Origin: Pseudomonas sp. UMAB-08
GTDB lineage: Bacteria; Pseudomonadota; Gammaproteobacteria; Pseudomonadales; Pseudomonadaceae
Assembly: GCF_900095225.1 (NCBI RefSeq)
Contig: NZ_LT607416.1
Location: 1-64,000, forward strand
Direction: 5' to 3'
Length of the DNA: 64,000 bases
A program made the position numbers and the translations under genes. Positions 17,779-26,544 of the stretch are shown one piece after another. Below the pieces are notes generated by a model. That model saw only the letters and a program-made list of their open reading frames with translations, searched no databases and had not been told where the DNA came from. Every line of letters starts with the position of its first letter. The stretch's first letter is position 1.

Positions 17779-18801
17779 ATGTTCGCTCTCATGCAAAGCT
17801 CAAACGTTGAAACGTTACACTTCATCGTGGATCCCGAAACCGGACTCAAAGCGGTGATCGCGATTCACAACAGCAAAAAAGGTCCGGCCCTCGGCGGGTG
17901 CCGTTACCTTGCCTATGTGGATGAGGAAAGCGCCATCGAGGACGCCATTCGTCTGGCGCAAAACATGAGTTACAAAGCGGTGCTGGCCGGATTGCCTTTT
18001 GGCGGCGGCAAAGCGGTGATCATGCGTCCTGCGCATGTTCCTAATCGCGCCGCGTTGTTCGAATCCTTCGGCCGCTTTATCGAAACCCTGGACGGTCGGT
18101 ACATCACCGCTGTCGACAGTGGTACCTCCAGTGCCGACATGGATTGCATCGCCCAGCGCACCCAACATGTCACCAGTACCACCGAAGCGGGCGACCCTTC
18201 GCCGCACACTGCCATGGGCGTGTTCGCCGGTATTCGCACCACGGCGCTGGCGCGACTGGGTAGCGATAATCTTGAAGGTCTGCGGGTGGCGATTCAGGGG
18301 CTCGGGCATGTCGGTTATGCCTTGGCCGAACAACTGCATGCGGCAGGCGCTGAACTGCTGGTCAGCGATCTGGACAGCGGCAAGGTGCAATTGGCGATGG
18401 AGCAACTGGGCGCACATCCAATTGCTTGCGAAGCGTTACTCAGCACGCCGTGCGACATTCTTGCGCCCTGCGGGCTGGGCGCCATCCTCACGAGTCATAG
18501 TGTCGCTCAACTGCGTTGTGCGGCAGTGGCGGGGGCGGCCAACAATCAGCTGAGCAGCTTGCAGGTTGCCGATCATCTGGAGAACCGAGGCATTCTTTAT
18601 GCACCGGATTACGTGATTAACTCCGGTGGCCTGATCTATGTCGCCCTGCAGCATCAGGGGGAAGCACTGGGCACCATCACCGCGCATCTGTCGCGAATCG
18701 GACTACGATTAACTGAGGTTTTTGCCCACGCCCAAGCGGAGAAGCGCTCCCCCGCGCGCGTCGCCGATATGTTGGCAGAACGCCTGCTGAACGTCGGCTA
18801 G
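17779..18801 (+). CDS. ldh: Leucine dehydrogenase (Glu/Leu/Phe/Val dehydrogenase family)
   Basis: A 340-residue NAD-dependent amino acid dehydrogenase that would deaminate leucine, valine or isoleucine to 2-oxoacids. The catalytic region AGLPFGGGKAVI (about 71-82) and the Rossmann motif GLGHVGYALAEQL near 175-187 are intact. The ATG at 17779 follows CGGGAG. A TATACT -10-like hexamer lies about 30 bp upstream. It heads an apparent operon with E1 alpha, E1 beta and E2 subunits, the same order as P. aeruginosa PA3418-PA3415, so the oxoacid product is probably passed to that complex. Confidence 0.88.
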   Translation: MFALMQSSNVETLHFIVDPETGLKAVIAIHNSKKGPALGGCRYLAYVDEESAIEDAIRLAQNMSYKAVLAGLPFGGGKAVIMRPAHVPNRAALFESFGRFIETLDGRYITAVDSGTSSADMDCIAQRTQHVTSTTEAGDPSPHTAMGVFAGIRTTALARLGSDNLEGLRVAIQGLGHVGYALAEQLHAAGAELLVSDLDSGKVQLAMEQLGAHPIACEALLSTPCDILAPCGLGAILTSHSVAQLRCAAVAGAANNQLSSLQVADHLENRGILYAPDYVINSGGLIYVALQHQGEALGTITAHLSRIGLRLTEVFAHAQAEKRSPARVADMLAERLLNVG

Positions 18802-18891
18802 CACCTACCCGGTGTCACCCGGCAGGACCTTGTCGTCATACGCGGCGAGAGACGGGTCACCACGCATACCGTCTCGTGTTGGGAGGGTGCT

Positions 18892-19992
18892 GTGCCCTAT
18901 AACAAGATCGATATCGCATACACCCGCTATCTCACCCCAGAGGGTGGCCTGGTCGGCGAATGTCCGCGCTGGGCGGATGACTTCAATCTTCTTACCCGGC
19001 TCTATCGGCAAATGGTGTTGACCCGCCTGTTCGACCAGAAAGTCGTCGCGCTGCAACGCACCGGGCGCATTGGCACGTACGCGCCGACCCTCGGCCAAGA
19101 AGCCATCGGGGTCGCCATTGGCAGCCTGATGCAACCTGAAGATGTATTGGTTCCCTACTACCGCGACACGGCCGTGCAACTGTTGCGCGGTGTGCGTATG
19201 GAGGAAATTCTTCTTTATTGGGGGGGCGACGAACGCGGCAGCAACTATGCCGAACCGGCCGTAGCCCAGGACTTTCCGTTGAGCATTCCTATTGCAACCC
19301 AGGCCTTGCATGCCTGCGGTGTCGCCACTGCGTTCAAGATTCGTGGCGAGCATCGGGTGGTGGTGACCACCTGCGGCGACGGCGCAACTAGCAAGGGGGA
19401 TTTCCTCGAGGCGCTCAACGTCGCGGGCACCTGGCAACTGCCCGTGGTGTTCGTGATCAATAACAACCAGTGGGCGATTTCTGTGCCCCGACGCATCCAG
19501 TGCGGCGCGCCGACGCTGGCGCAAAAAGCCATCGGTGCCGGTTTTCAGGGGGAGCAGGTCGACGGCAACGACATGCTGGCGGTCTACGACAGGGTGCAGA
19601 TCGCCTTGGCGCGCGCCCGCAAAGGCAAAGGTCCGGTGTTGCTGGAGTGCCTGAGTTATCGCCTCGGCGACCACACCACTGCGGATGACGCCACTCGTTA
19701 CCGTTCGGCTGAAGAGGTCAAGCACGCGTGGCTGGAAGAGCCGGTCAAACGCCTGCAGTCGTTCATGGTGAGCCAGGGTGTCTGGGATGAGGGTCGCGAG
19801 CGGGCGCTGATCAGTGAATGCCAGGCGTTGGTGCAGAAGGCAGTGGATGCCTTCGACAGCGCCGGCACTCAAGCGCCTGAGTCGGTGATCGATCACGTCT
19901 ACGCCAAATGGCCGGCGGCCCTGGCAGAGCAGCGCGAATGGTTCCTTGAGCGGGCGACGCGTCGTGCCGGGAGTGGCGCTCATGACGAATGA
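18892..19992 (+). CDS. pdhA: 2-oxoacid dehydrogenase E1 component, alpha subunit
   Basis: A 366-residue thiamin-diphosphate-dependent E1 alpha. The ThDP/Mg motif GDGATSKGDFLEALNVAGTW runs to NNNQWAIS (about 163-200). The phosphorylation-loop-like YRLGDHTTADDATRY follows near 258-272. The start is a GTG at 18892 with GGGAGG upstream. It is annotated as pyruvate dehydrogenase in P. aeruginosa (PA3417), but sequence style and the leucine dehydrogenase neighbour suggest branched-chain 2-oxoacids as substrate. A separate bkd operon normally exists in Pseudomonas. Confidence 0.88.
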   Translation: MPYNKIDIAYTRYLTPEGGLVGECPRWADDFNLLTRLYRQMVLTRLFDQKVVALQRTGRIGTYAPTLGQEAIGVAIGSLMQPEDVLVPYYRDTAVQLLRGVRMEEILLYWGGDERGSNYAEPAVAQDFPLSIPIATQALHACGVATAFKIRGEHRVVVTTCGDGATSKGDFLEALNVAGTWQLPVVFVINNNQWAISVPRRIQCGAPTLAQKAIGAGFQGEQVDGNDMLAVYDRVQIALARARKGKGPVLLECLSYRLGDHTTADDATRYRSAEEVKHAWLEEPVKRLQSFMVSQGVWDEGRERALISECQALVQKAVDAFDSAGTQAPESVIDHVYAKWPAALAEQREWFLERATRRAGSGAHDE

Positions 19993-20968
19993 AAAAGTCA
20001 CGCTGCTGGGGGCGGTCAATCTGGCGCTGCATCGGGCCATGGCTGAAGACGAAAATATGGTGATCCTGGGTGAGGACGTTGGCGTTAACGGCGGAGTGTT
20101 CCGCGCCACTCAAGGTTTACGCGACAGCTTCGGTTTCAAACGCGTCATCGATTCGCCGCTGGCTGAAACCATGCTGGGTGGCCTGGTGATCGGCATGGCG
20201 GCGCAGGGGTTGAAACCGGTGGTGGAAATCCAGTTCATGGGCTTCATCTATGCCGCCATGGAGCAGTTGGTGTCCCACGCCGCCCGCTTGCGCAATCGCA
20301 CACGGGGTCGCTTGAGTTGCCCCATGGTGATGCGCACCCCGATGGGCGCGGGGATTCGCGCACCCGAGCATCACAGTGAAAGCACCGAAGCACTGTTCGC
20401 GCATATTCCCGGCTTGCGTGTGGTCATCCCATCTTCGCCAGCACGGGCCTATGGTTTGCTGCTGGCGGCCATCGATGACCCTGACCCGGTTATCTTTCTC
20501 GAGCCGACGCGTCTTTACCGGATGAACCCGCAACCGTTGGTGGACGATGGCAAACGACTGCCGCTGGACACCTGCTTCACCCTGCGTGAAGGCGGTGACA
20601 TCACCCTGATCAGTTGGGGCGCCAGTGTGCTCGAAACCCTGCAAGCCGCCAGCGCGCTGGCGGAGCGAGGCGTGTCGGCTGAAGTGATCGATGTCGCCTG
20701 CGTCAAGCCACTGGACCTCGACACTCTGGAGGCTTCGGTGCGTAAAACCGGACGCTGTGTGATCGTCCACGAAGCGCCGCGTTCGTGTGGCGTGGGCGCG
20801 GAAATCGCGGCCAGCCTCTATGAACGGGTATTCCTGGATTTGCAGGCGCCGATCCAGCGGGTCACCGCGCCAGACATCCCGCCGCCGCTGTATCGGCTGG
20901 AGCATCTGTACATCCCCGGCGTTGCGGACATCCTTCACGCGTGTGACAACGCCTTGAATTTCGCCTGA
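19982..20968 (+). CDS. pdhB: 2-oxoacid dehydrogenase E1 component, beta subunit
   Basis: A 328-residue E1 beta subunit. It begins MTNEKVTLLGAVNLALHRAMAEDENMVILGEDVG, with the conserved Glu of GEDVG that activates ThDP. The TAPDIPPPLYRLEHLYIP C-terminal region is typical. The ATG at 19982 overlaps the end of E1 alpha by 11 bp, so both subunits are made in step. The long upstream frame seen in the same phase lies inside E1 alpha and is not used. Confidence 0.9.
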   Translation: MTNEKVTLLGAVNLALHRAMAEDENMVILGEDVGVNGGVFRATQGLRDSFGFKRVIDSPLAETMLGGLVIGMAAQGLKPVVEIQFMGFIYAAMEQLVSHAARLRNRTRGRLSCPMVMRTPMGAGIRAPEHHSESTEALFAHIPGLRVVIPSSPARAYGLLLAAIDDPDPVIFLEPTRLYRMNPQPLVDDGKRLPLDTCFTLREGGDITLISWGASVLETLQAASALAERGVSAEVIDVACVKPLDLDTLEASVRKTGRCVIVHEAPRSCGVGAEIAASLYERVFLDLQAPIQRVTAPDIPPPLYRLEHLYIPGVADILHACDNALNFA

Positions 20969-20979
20969 GGAGGCCAGCC

Positions 20980-22092
20980 ATGAAGTATTTCAAACTGCCG
21001 GACCTGGGCGAAGGTTTGCAGGAAGCCGAGATTGTCCGATGGCACGTCGCGGCGGGCGAAACGGTCAAGACCGATCAGTTGCTCGTGTCGGTGGAAACCG
21101 CCAAAGCTATTGTCGATATTCCTGCGCCGTACGATGGCGTAGTGGCGAAAACCTATGGCGGTGAGGGTGACATCCTGCACGTGGGTGAGCCGCTGATGGC
21201 TTATGAAGGGGAGGGCGATGCCGGCACAGTGGTTGGGCGTCTTGAAGGCGGCGGCAACAGTCAGGACGATCAGTTTTTTATTGGCGCGGCGCCATCGACT
21301 CGCGAACACATGGCCACCCGCGCCACGCCTGCGGTGCGCCAGTTGGCCCGACAGCTTGGCGTTGAACTCAGTGCCTTGAGTGGCTCTGGCCGCGATGGCC
21401 TGATCACCCGCACCGATGTCGAAGGCGCGGCGCATGTGGAACGCGATAAATTTGGCGGAGAAAAACTGCACGGTGTGCGTCGCAGCATGGCGCTGAACAT
21501 GGCCCGCTCCCATGCCGAAGTGGTGCCGGTGACGATTTTTGCTGACGCCGATTTACACCGCTGGGGGCACGCTCGCGACCCCTTGATTCGTTTGGGCCAA
21601 GCCCTGGTGGCTGCGTGCAAGGTAGAGCCGGTGCTCAACAGTGGGTTTGAGGGTAAGTCCTTATCGATCAAGCAGCATGAAACGCTCGATCTGGGAATTG
21701 CCATTGATACGCCTGACGGCTTGTTCGTGCCGGTGTTGCGCGATGTTGGCAACCGTACAGCGGCGGATTTGAAAGAGGGTATGGACCGACTGCGGGCTGA
21801 CGTCAAAGCGCGTTCGATTCCGCCTAAAGAAATGATGGGCGCGACCCTGACCCTGTCCAATTTCGGCACCTTGTTCGGTCGTTACGCCAACCCGGTGGTC
21901 ATCCCGCCACAAGTGGCGATCCTCGGTGCTGGCGGCATTCGTGACGAGCCGGTTGCCGTGAACGGCAACGTGGTGGTGCATCCAATATTGCCGCTGTCAT
22001 TGACCTTCGACCATCGTGCCGTGACCGGCGGGGAGGCGGCGAGATTTTTCAAAGCGCTGGTGGTGGCGCTGGAAATGCCTGAGGGTGATTGA
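20980..22092 (+). CDS. 2-oxoacid dehydrogenase E2 (dihydrolipoamide acyltransferase)
   Basis: A 370-residue E2 with one lipoyl domain (Lys42 in VSVETAKAIVD), a peripheral-subunit-binding domain at about 110-145 (TPAVRQLARQLGVELSALSGSG), and a C-terminal acyltransferase domain. The catalytic motif reads FDHRAVTGGEA: the His-Arg is kept, but Asp of the usual HRxxDG is Thr. This seems to be a subgroup feature rather than damage. AGGAGG precedes the ATG. No E3 gene follows, so lipoamide dehydrogenase must be shared from another locus. Confidence 0.9.
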   Translation: MKYFKLPDLGEGLQEAEIVRWHVAAGETVKTDQLLVSVETAKAIVDIPAPYDGVVAKTYGGEGDILHVGEPLMAYEGEGDAGTVVGRLEGGGNSQDDQFFIGAAPSTREHMATRATPAVRQLARQLGVELSALSGSGRDGLITRTDVEGAAHVERDKFGGEKLHGVRRSMALNMARSHAEVVPVTIFADADLHRWGHARDPLIRLGQALVAACKVEPVLNSGFEGKSLSIKQHETLDLGIAIDTPDGLFVPVLRDVGNRTAADLKEGMDRLRADVKARSIPPKEMMGATLTLSNFGTLFGRYANPVVIPPQVAILGAGGIRDEPVAVNGNVVVHPILPLSLTFDHRAVTGGEAARFFKALVVALEMPEGD

Positions 22093-22095
22093 CAC

Positions 22096-22116
22096 GCGGT
22101 GTGCCGGACACACCGC
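22096..22116. terminator. Hairpin between convergent E2 and yebG genes
   Basis: A perfect 8-bp stem GCGGTGTG/CACACCGC with a 5-nt loop lies between the two stop codons. It lacks a real T run, so it is a weak or bidirectional terminator. Confidence 0.45.
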
Positions 22117-22123
22117 ATTAACG

Positions 22124-22387
22124 TCATTCTTCCAACGGCGCACTGAGCAACTCGGAGAGTGCGTCCGGCTGGCTCTTGAAGGCCTTGGCGAAAACATCAC
22201 GATTTTTCGCCATGTAAATCCCGGCTTCTTCCACTTGTGACTCCGTCAACGACGGCACTGCTCTTTGCAATACTTCGGCGAGCAACTCGGCCAGCTCAAG
22301 CATTTTGTCATGACGATCAGCTTCGGCTTTATCCATGAACAAACGCTCCAGATCTCGGCTGCTGCGGTATACCACTTCGACGGCCAT
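22124..22387 (-). CDS. yebG: YebG family SOS-induced protein
   Basis: An 87-residue protein of the YebG family (AVEVVYRSSRDLERLFMDKAEADRHDKMLELAELL, in part), a small DNA-damage-inducible protein of unknown mechanism. A perfect LexA operator lies 45 bp upstream of the start codon (22432-22447). In P. aeruginosa the same gene lies close to the ldh/pdh cluster (PA3413), which supports the assignment. Confidence 0.92.
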   Translation of the reverse strand: MAVEVVYRSSRDLERLFMDKAEADRHDKMLELAELLAEVLQRAVPSLTESQVEEAGIYMAKNRDVFAKAFKSQPDALSELLSAPLEE

Positions 22388-22431
22388 TCACCACCTCACA
22401 TGCCTTTACGATAATGTGTCTTTAGCGACTA

Positions 22432-22447
22432 CTGTATTTTTATACAG
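22432..22447. promoter_or_regulatory. LexA box of yebG
   Basis: CTGTATTTTTATACAG is a match to the CTG-N10-CAG SOS operator with the AT-rich core TATNNNNATA in full. Confidence 0.95.
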
Positions 22448-22751
22448 CTAAAAGCATAAGCGAACCGATCCGATTTGGATAGTGGCATTTTTGCTGCCCT
22501 GTGCATCGGATGAGGGCTGAGATGTGTCTTGCGACACCGCACCACGCTCTCAACCATAGACTTTGGCCCCGATTCTGCTTGGAAAGCTGCTACAAAATGC
22601 AGCACAACGGAAAACAGTCACGTGGGTACCGCATCATCCGATCGAGTTGCCCATAGCGGGTGTCGGGATCTGTCTCAAGAGCAGCCCCACCGATGATTCA
22701 TACGGACAGGGTTAGTCGTTTTTTAAAATTGAAAGGTCAGGGGTAAGCATC
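22448..22751. other. Intergenic region between yebG and psiE
   Basis: About 300 bp holding the divergent promoters of yebG and the PsiE gene. Apart from the LexA box at its edge, I see no further clear site, repeat or short gene. Confidence 0.4.
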
Positions 22752-23240
22752 ATGGAAACCAAATGGGCGGAAAAGCTCCGCGAAAACCTGCATTCTCGAG
22801 CGGAGTCATTCGGCAATCTCTGCGTCGAAGGCTTCCATTTCATGGCGCTGTTCGCGATTGGCGGGATCACTGCCTGGGCTTCTGTGGTTGCTTTTCTGGG
22901 GATGGTCGAGAAGGGAAACGTCACGGTTGATGACATCTTGTTGCTGTTCATTTACCTGGAATTAGGGGCGATGACAGGGATTTATTTCAAGACCAATCAC
23001 ATGCCCGTGCGCTTTCTGATTTACGTCGCGATCACGGCACTCACCCGGTTGTTGATTTCGGATGTGTCGCACCATGCGCCACCGGATCTGGGAGTGGTCT
23101 ATCTCTCGGGCGCCATCCTCTTGCTCGCCTTTTCGATTCTGGTCGTGCGATACGCTTCGTCGAAGTACCCATCAGCGAAAATCCCTGACCCGCACAGCAC
23201 TGTAAAAGGTGCCGTAATTGAAGAGAAAGGGGAGGTTTGA
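22752..23240 (+). CDS. PsiE family inner-membrane protein
   Basis: A 162-residue protein with four predicted membrane helices at about 28-50, 60-78, 85-103 and 112-135. It belongs to the phosphate-starvation-inducible PsiE family. Function is unknown; the E. coli namesake is induced by phosphate and carbon limitation. A CAGGGGTAAG ribosome site precedes the ATG. No Pho box was recognised upstream by eye, so phosphate control is not supported from this sequence. Confidence 0.82.
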   Translation: METKWAEKLRENLHSRAESFGNLCVEGFHFMALFAIGGITAWASVVAFLGMVEKGNVTVDDILLLFIYLELGAMTGIYFKTNHMPVRFLIYVAITALTRLLISDVSHHAPPDLGVVYLSGAILLLAFSILVVRYASSKYPSAKIPDPHSTVKGAVIEEKGEV

Positions 23241-23301
23241 CCGGTAGGTTGGCCTGCACGGGGCTGGGTTTAGTTTGAACGCGGCCCCGATTTTCTCGCG
23301 T

Positions 23302-23631
23302 CTAGACGCTGATCCTCAGATGGGGTTGATTGCTCAGCCAGTCTTTGCGCGGCACGTGCAGTTGATTGAGGTTATCGCCGTCGGTCATGGCGGTAAGAAT
23401 CTTCATGGCGCTGTGGCCTTGCTCGATGGCGATGCCGAATTGCACGCTTTCAATCAGGCGGCGCATACGTTTGGGTTCGTTGCGCTGTGCGGCACTGATG
23501 AGGCGTTTGGCGACGACACCCGTTTCATTGGACAAGGTCAGCATGATGCTGCCTTCAAGGCTCTGGATGCTCAGGTTGACCCGGTATTGGGGCTGGAAGG
23601 CATCGGTGATGAGTTGAAAAGGGTTGTCCAT
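23302..23631 (-). CDS. DUF3509 family protein
   Basis: A 109-residue protein beginning MDNPFQLITDAFQPQYRVNL, typical of DUF3509, a family largely restricted to Pseudomonas. Several paralogues are usual per genome. It is soluble with a beta-strand-rich first half and a helical second half. Function is unknown. Convergent with psiE. Confidence 0.85.
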   Translation of the reverse strand: MDNPFQLITDAFQPQYRVNLSIQSLEGSIMLTLSNETGVVAKRLISAAQRNEPKRMRRLIESVQFGIAIEQGHSAMKILTAMTDGDNLNQLHVPRKDWLSNQPHLRISV

Positions 23632-23720
23632 GGCCTGTTACCTAGTCAAGAAGTCTCCCTAAGTTGACCTGCGGTGGGCGGATTAAGTTCGCGAAGCCTG
23701 ATCAATCCGACGTCCTGACG

Positions 23721-23759
23721 AAGAAGGGCGGGCCTGTTTGCACAGGCCCGCCCTTCTTT
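23721..23759. terminator. Strong hairpin terminator
   Basis: A perfect 17-bp stem (AAGAAGGGCGGGCCTGT with its inverse) with a 4-nt loop and TTCTTTA on the right. It lies downstream of the RaiA-like gene on the minus strand. Confidence 0.8.
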
Positions 23760-23808
23760 AAGTGATTGCTTCAACCGCTATGTCATTGAAATCAATCGTG
23801 CTGCCGGA

Positions 23809-24240
23809 TTAGCCGAGCAGCGCCTCATCCTTTTCGAGTTCTTTTTCCAAAAACTCTTCCTGAAGCAGGGCGTCCGGGTTTTCTGCACCCTCTTCCAGAC
23901 CGCCTTCTGCTACTGGCGCGCCTGCACGTTTGTCACGCATTTTACCGAACAAATGCTCAAGGGCATGCTCGAGTTTTTCCGCCGCGCCTTCCACAGCCCT
24001 GTCCAGCGTATCGGCTTTGTGGGTGACTGAAATCGGTTGGTGTCCTTTTGGACGAGCTTCCATCTGGCAGCGTTTGTCATGCGGGCCTGGCTTGTCGCCA
24101 TTTTCGTCGCGGAGATGGACTTCGACGCGAGTCAGGTCTTCTTCGTAGCGTTCGAGCGTGCTCTCAACGGTGGTACGTACCCACTCCTCCAGTCGGATGC
24201 TGTTTTCGATGTGGTTATCGCAATTGACCTGGATTTGCAT
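23809..24240 (-). CDS. HPF/RaiA family ribosome-associated protein
   Basis: A 143-residue protein with the beta-alpha-beta-beta-beta-alpha RaiA/HPF fold in the first 105 residues (MQIQVNCDNHIENSIRLEEWV...), followed by an acidic, disordered tail rich in Glu. The C-terminal dimerisation domain of long HPF is absent. It differs from the rpoN-linked hpf of Pseudomonas, so it is an additional, probably stress-related, ribosome-binding paralogue. The acidic tail is unusual and of unknown use. Confidence 0.82.
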   Translation of the reverse strand: MQIQVNCDNHIENSIRLEEWVRTTVESTLERYEEDLTRVEVHLRDENGDKPGPHDKRCQMEARPKGHQPISVTHKADTLDRAVEGAAEKLEHALEHLFGKMRDKRAGAPVAEGGLEEGAENPDALLQEEFLEKELEKDEALLG

Positions 24241-24503
24241 AGATTTTCCCTTACTTAGGCTTGCTCGTATGAGAACTGACGGTTTCGCTCGGGGAGTTCA
24301 AACCATTCGCCTCTCACCCTCAGTGTTGGCGCCGATTAGGAAACAATTCAAGCCCTTTGTGCATAGAAATATTTTGACGTGGAAAAAGCCAGGGATGGTG
24401 GGCCGGGATTCGACCGTCAGCGACGGGCTTAGGCGGGGCGCCCGCGCTGATTTTTGTAGGCGCTGCCGAAGGGTCAATATTCCTCTGCGAAGGCGTCAAT
24501 CAA

Positions 24504-25379
24504 TTACCGGGTAAACGCCAACCGGTATTCCCCCGGCGTCGCGCCCATTGCCTGGCGGAACCGATTGTTGAAGTGACTCGCGCTGGCAAAACCGCAGGCC
24601 ATGGCGATATCGCCGAACGCTTGGTTGCCGGTACGCAGCAGGTGCCGGGCATGGGCCAGGCGGCGGGCGAGCAGATATTGATGGGGCGGCAGGCCGAAGC
24701 TTTCGCGGAACATGCGGGCGAAGTGGTATTCGGACAGCGCGCATTGCCCCGCCAGTAGCCCAAGGCTGAGGGGGGCAGCCAAGTGGTTCTCGATGTAGTC
24801 CACCAACTGCCGCCGCAGGTGCGGAGCCAAGCCGCCCTTGAGGCGTAGACCTTCACGCTGGCCAACCTGACTGAGCAGGGCATGGCTGAGCATGTCGTGG
24901 GCCAGGCTGCTGGTCAGCAGACGCTCGCCGGGTTCGCTCCAGTTGAGCTGGATCAACTGGCGAAAACGCTGCACTTGTTCGGGGTCGTCGATGAAGGTGC
25001 TTTCGCGCAGTTGCAGCTCGCGGGGCTCACGGTCCAGCAGGGTGACGCAGCCCAGCGAGAATTGCTCGGGGCTGATGTACAGGTGTGCAAGACGGATCTC
25101 GCCATTGATCACCCACGCGGATTCATGTCCGGCGGGCAACACACACAACTTGCCCGGTCCGCCCTTGTCGTTGGGCTGGTCGCGGCGAAACGTCCCGGTG
25201 CCGCCAGCTATGTAGCAGGACAACGTGTGGTGGCTCGGCGCCTGATACTCCTGCGCATCGTGCCGGTTGTTCCAGAGGGCCGCGACCATGCCGTCACCCA
25301 GGCCCGCGCTTTGTTCCAGACGAGCGTTGGGCGAGCTGTTCAGGGCTTGAAAGACTTGGATGGTTTCCAGTGGTGGCAT
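24504..25379 (-). CDS. AraC family transcriptional regulator
   Basis: A 291-residue regulator with an N-terminal cupin-like AraC_binding domain (HTLSCYIAGGTGTFRRD near 50-66) and a C-terminal double helix-turn-helix (about 190-288, including LSEYHFARMFRESFGLPPHQYL and FASASHFNNRFRQAMGATPGEYR in part). It is divergent from the EamA-type exporter at 25514, so it probably controls that gene in response to a small molecule. The inducer is unknown. Confidence 0.9.
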   Translation of the reverse strand: MPPLETIQVFQALNSSPNARLEQSAGLGDGMVAALWNNRHDAQEYQAPSHHTLSCYIAGGTGTFRRDQPNDKGGPGKLCVLPAGHESAWVINGEIRLAHLYISPEQFSLGCVTLLDREPRELQLRESTFIDDPEQVQRFRQLIQLNWSEPGERLLTSSLAHDMLSHALLSQVGQREGLRLKGGLAPHLRRQLVDYIENHLAAPLSLGLLAGQCALSEYHFARMFRESFGLPPHQYLLARRLAHARHLLRTGNQAFGDIAMACGFASASHFNNRFRQAMGATPGEYRLAFTR

Positions 25380-25513
25380 AGCTGTTTCTCTCCGATTCGC
25401 ATCCTACTCCGTAGCGTCCATGCTGCCAGCCTCTGCTCGATTAAATGCGCAAGATTGTGCAAGTCGGCGCTCAAGCAAAACGCCAGACTGAGGCTTCATT
25501 CAGGAGCCCGACG

Positions 25514-26425
25514 ATGAACATTTCGCTTTATCTACTCACCGTTTTGATCTGGGGTACGACCTGGATTGCTCTGAAATTGCAGCTCGGCGTCGTGGCGATT
25601 CCGGTGTCGATTGTCTATCGCTTCGGCTTCGCGGCTTTGGTGTTGTTCGTGATGCTGCTGTTGAGCGGGCGCCTGCAAAAGGTCAATCGGCGCGGGCAAC
25701 TCATTTGCCTTGCGCAGGGCCTATGCCTGTTTTGCGTCAACTTCATGTGCTTCTACACGGCCAGTCAGTGGATCCCCAGCGGCTTGATCGCCGTGGTGTT
25801 TTCCACCTCGACGCTGTGGAACGCACTGAATGCCCGGATTTTTTTCCGCCAGAAAGTCGCGCGTAATGTGCTGGCCGGGGGGGCGTTGGGGCTGATCGGT
25901 CTGGCGTGTTTGTTCTGGCCCGAACTGTCCGGGCGTATGGCCAGCCATGAAACCTTGCTCGGTCTGGGCCTGGCCCTGCTCGGCACGCTGTGCTTCTCTG
26001 CCGGGAATCTGTTGTCCAGCCTGCAACAAAAAGCTGGCCTGCGCCCCCTGACCACCAATGCCTGGGGGATGCTCTACGGTGCGGCGATGCTCAGTGTGTA
26101 TTGTCTACTCAGCGGTACGCCCTTCAGCTTCGAATGGAACACGCGCTACGTCGGCTCCCTGGTGTATCTGGTGATTGCCGGCTCGGTCATCGGCTTTACC
26201 GCTTACCTGACCCTGGTCGGACGCATGGGGCCGGAACGCGCTGCGTATTGCACGGTGCTGTTCCCGGTGGTCGCGCTGAACATCTCGGCGTCCGTCGAGG
26301 GCTATCAATGGACACTGCCCGCGCTGGCGGGGCTGGTGTTGGTGATGCTGGGGAATGTGCTGGTGTTTCGCAAGGTTCGTCCAAGTCCTTCAATCAAGGA
26401 ACCTGTACTGAATAAAGTCGGTTAG
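25514..26425 (+). CDS. DMT superfamily (EamA) transporter
   Basis: A 303-residue protein with about ten membrane helices arranged as two EamA repeats, starting MNISLYLLTVLIWGTTWIALKLQLG with the hallmark WGTTW. Likely an inner-membrane exporter of amino acids or other metabolites. The ATG at 25514 is chosen since earlier residues are polar and unlike the family. The divergent AraC regulator upstream suggests an inducible efflux pair. Confidence 0.9.
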   Translation: MNISLYLLTVLIWGTTWIALKLQLGVVAIPVSIVYRFGFAALVLFVMLLLSGRLQKVNRRGQLICLAQGLCLFCVNFMCFYTASQWIPSGLIAVVFSTSTLWNALNARIFFRQKVARNVLAGGALGLIGLACLFWPELSGRMASHETLLGLGLALLGTLCFSAGNLLSSLQQKAGLRPLTTNAWGMLYGAAMLSVYCLLSGTPFSFEWNTRYVGSLVYLVIAGSVIGFTAYLTLVGRMGPERAAYCTVLFPVVALNISASVEGYQWTLPALAGLVLVMLGNVLVFRKVRPSPSIKEPVLNKVG

Positions 26426-26524
26426 TTTTATTGGCTCTATGGGGCGTGTCATAAAGAACTTTTTCAGTTAAAAAGTCCGGTAATACATCATTAAGGTGTT
26501 ACCGCATGCGCCGGATAAGTTGTC

Positions 26525-26544
26525 AACTGTCAGTTCTGACAGTT
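26525..26544. promoter_or_regulatory. lux/las-box-like 20-bp palindrome
   Basis: AACTGTCAGTTCTGACAGTT is a perfect palindrome that fits the CT-N12-AG pattern of LuxR-type quorum-sensing operators. The dyad extends to 26 bp (26522-26547). It is centred about 165 bp before the protease start codon. A TTAACA hexamer at 26572-26577 could be the -10 if the box overlaps the -35 region. Confidence 0.6.

Noticed and set aside
18805..20109. 434-codon minus-strand frame opposite E1 alpha
   Set aside because: Antisense shadow of the E1 alpha gene, which has intact thiamin diphosphate motifs.
24393..24426. Minus-strand sequence GGTCGAATCCCGGCCCACCA resembling a tRNA 3' end
   Set aside because: The T-stem does not pair and no acceptor, D or anticodon arm can be found upstream, so it is at most a chance likeness or a remnant.
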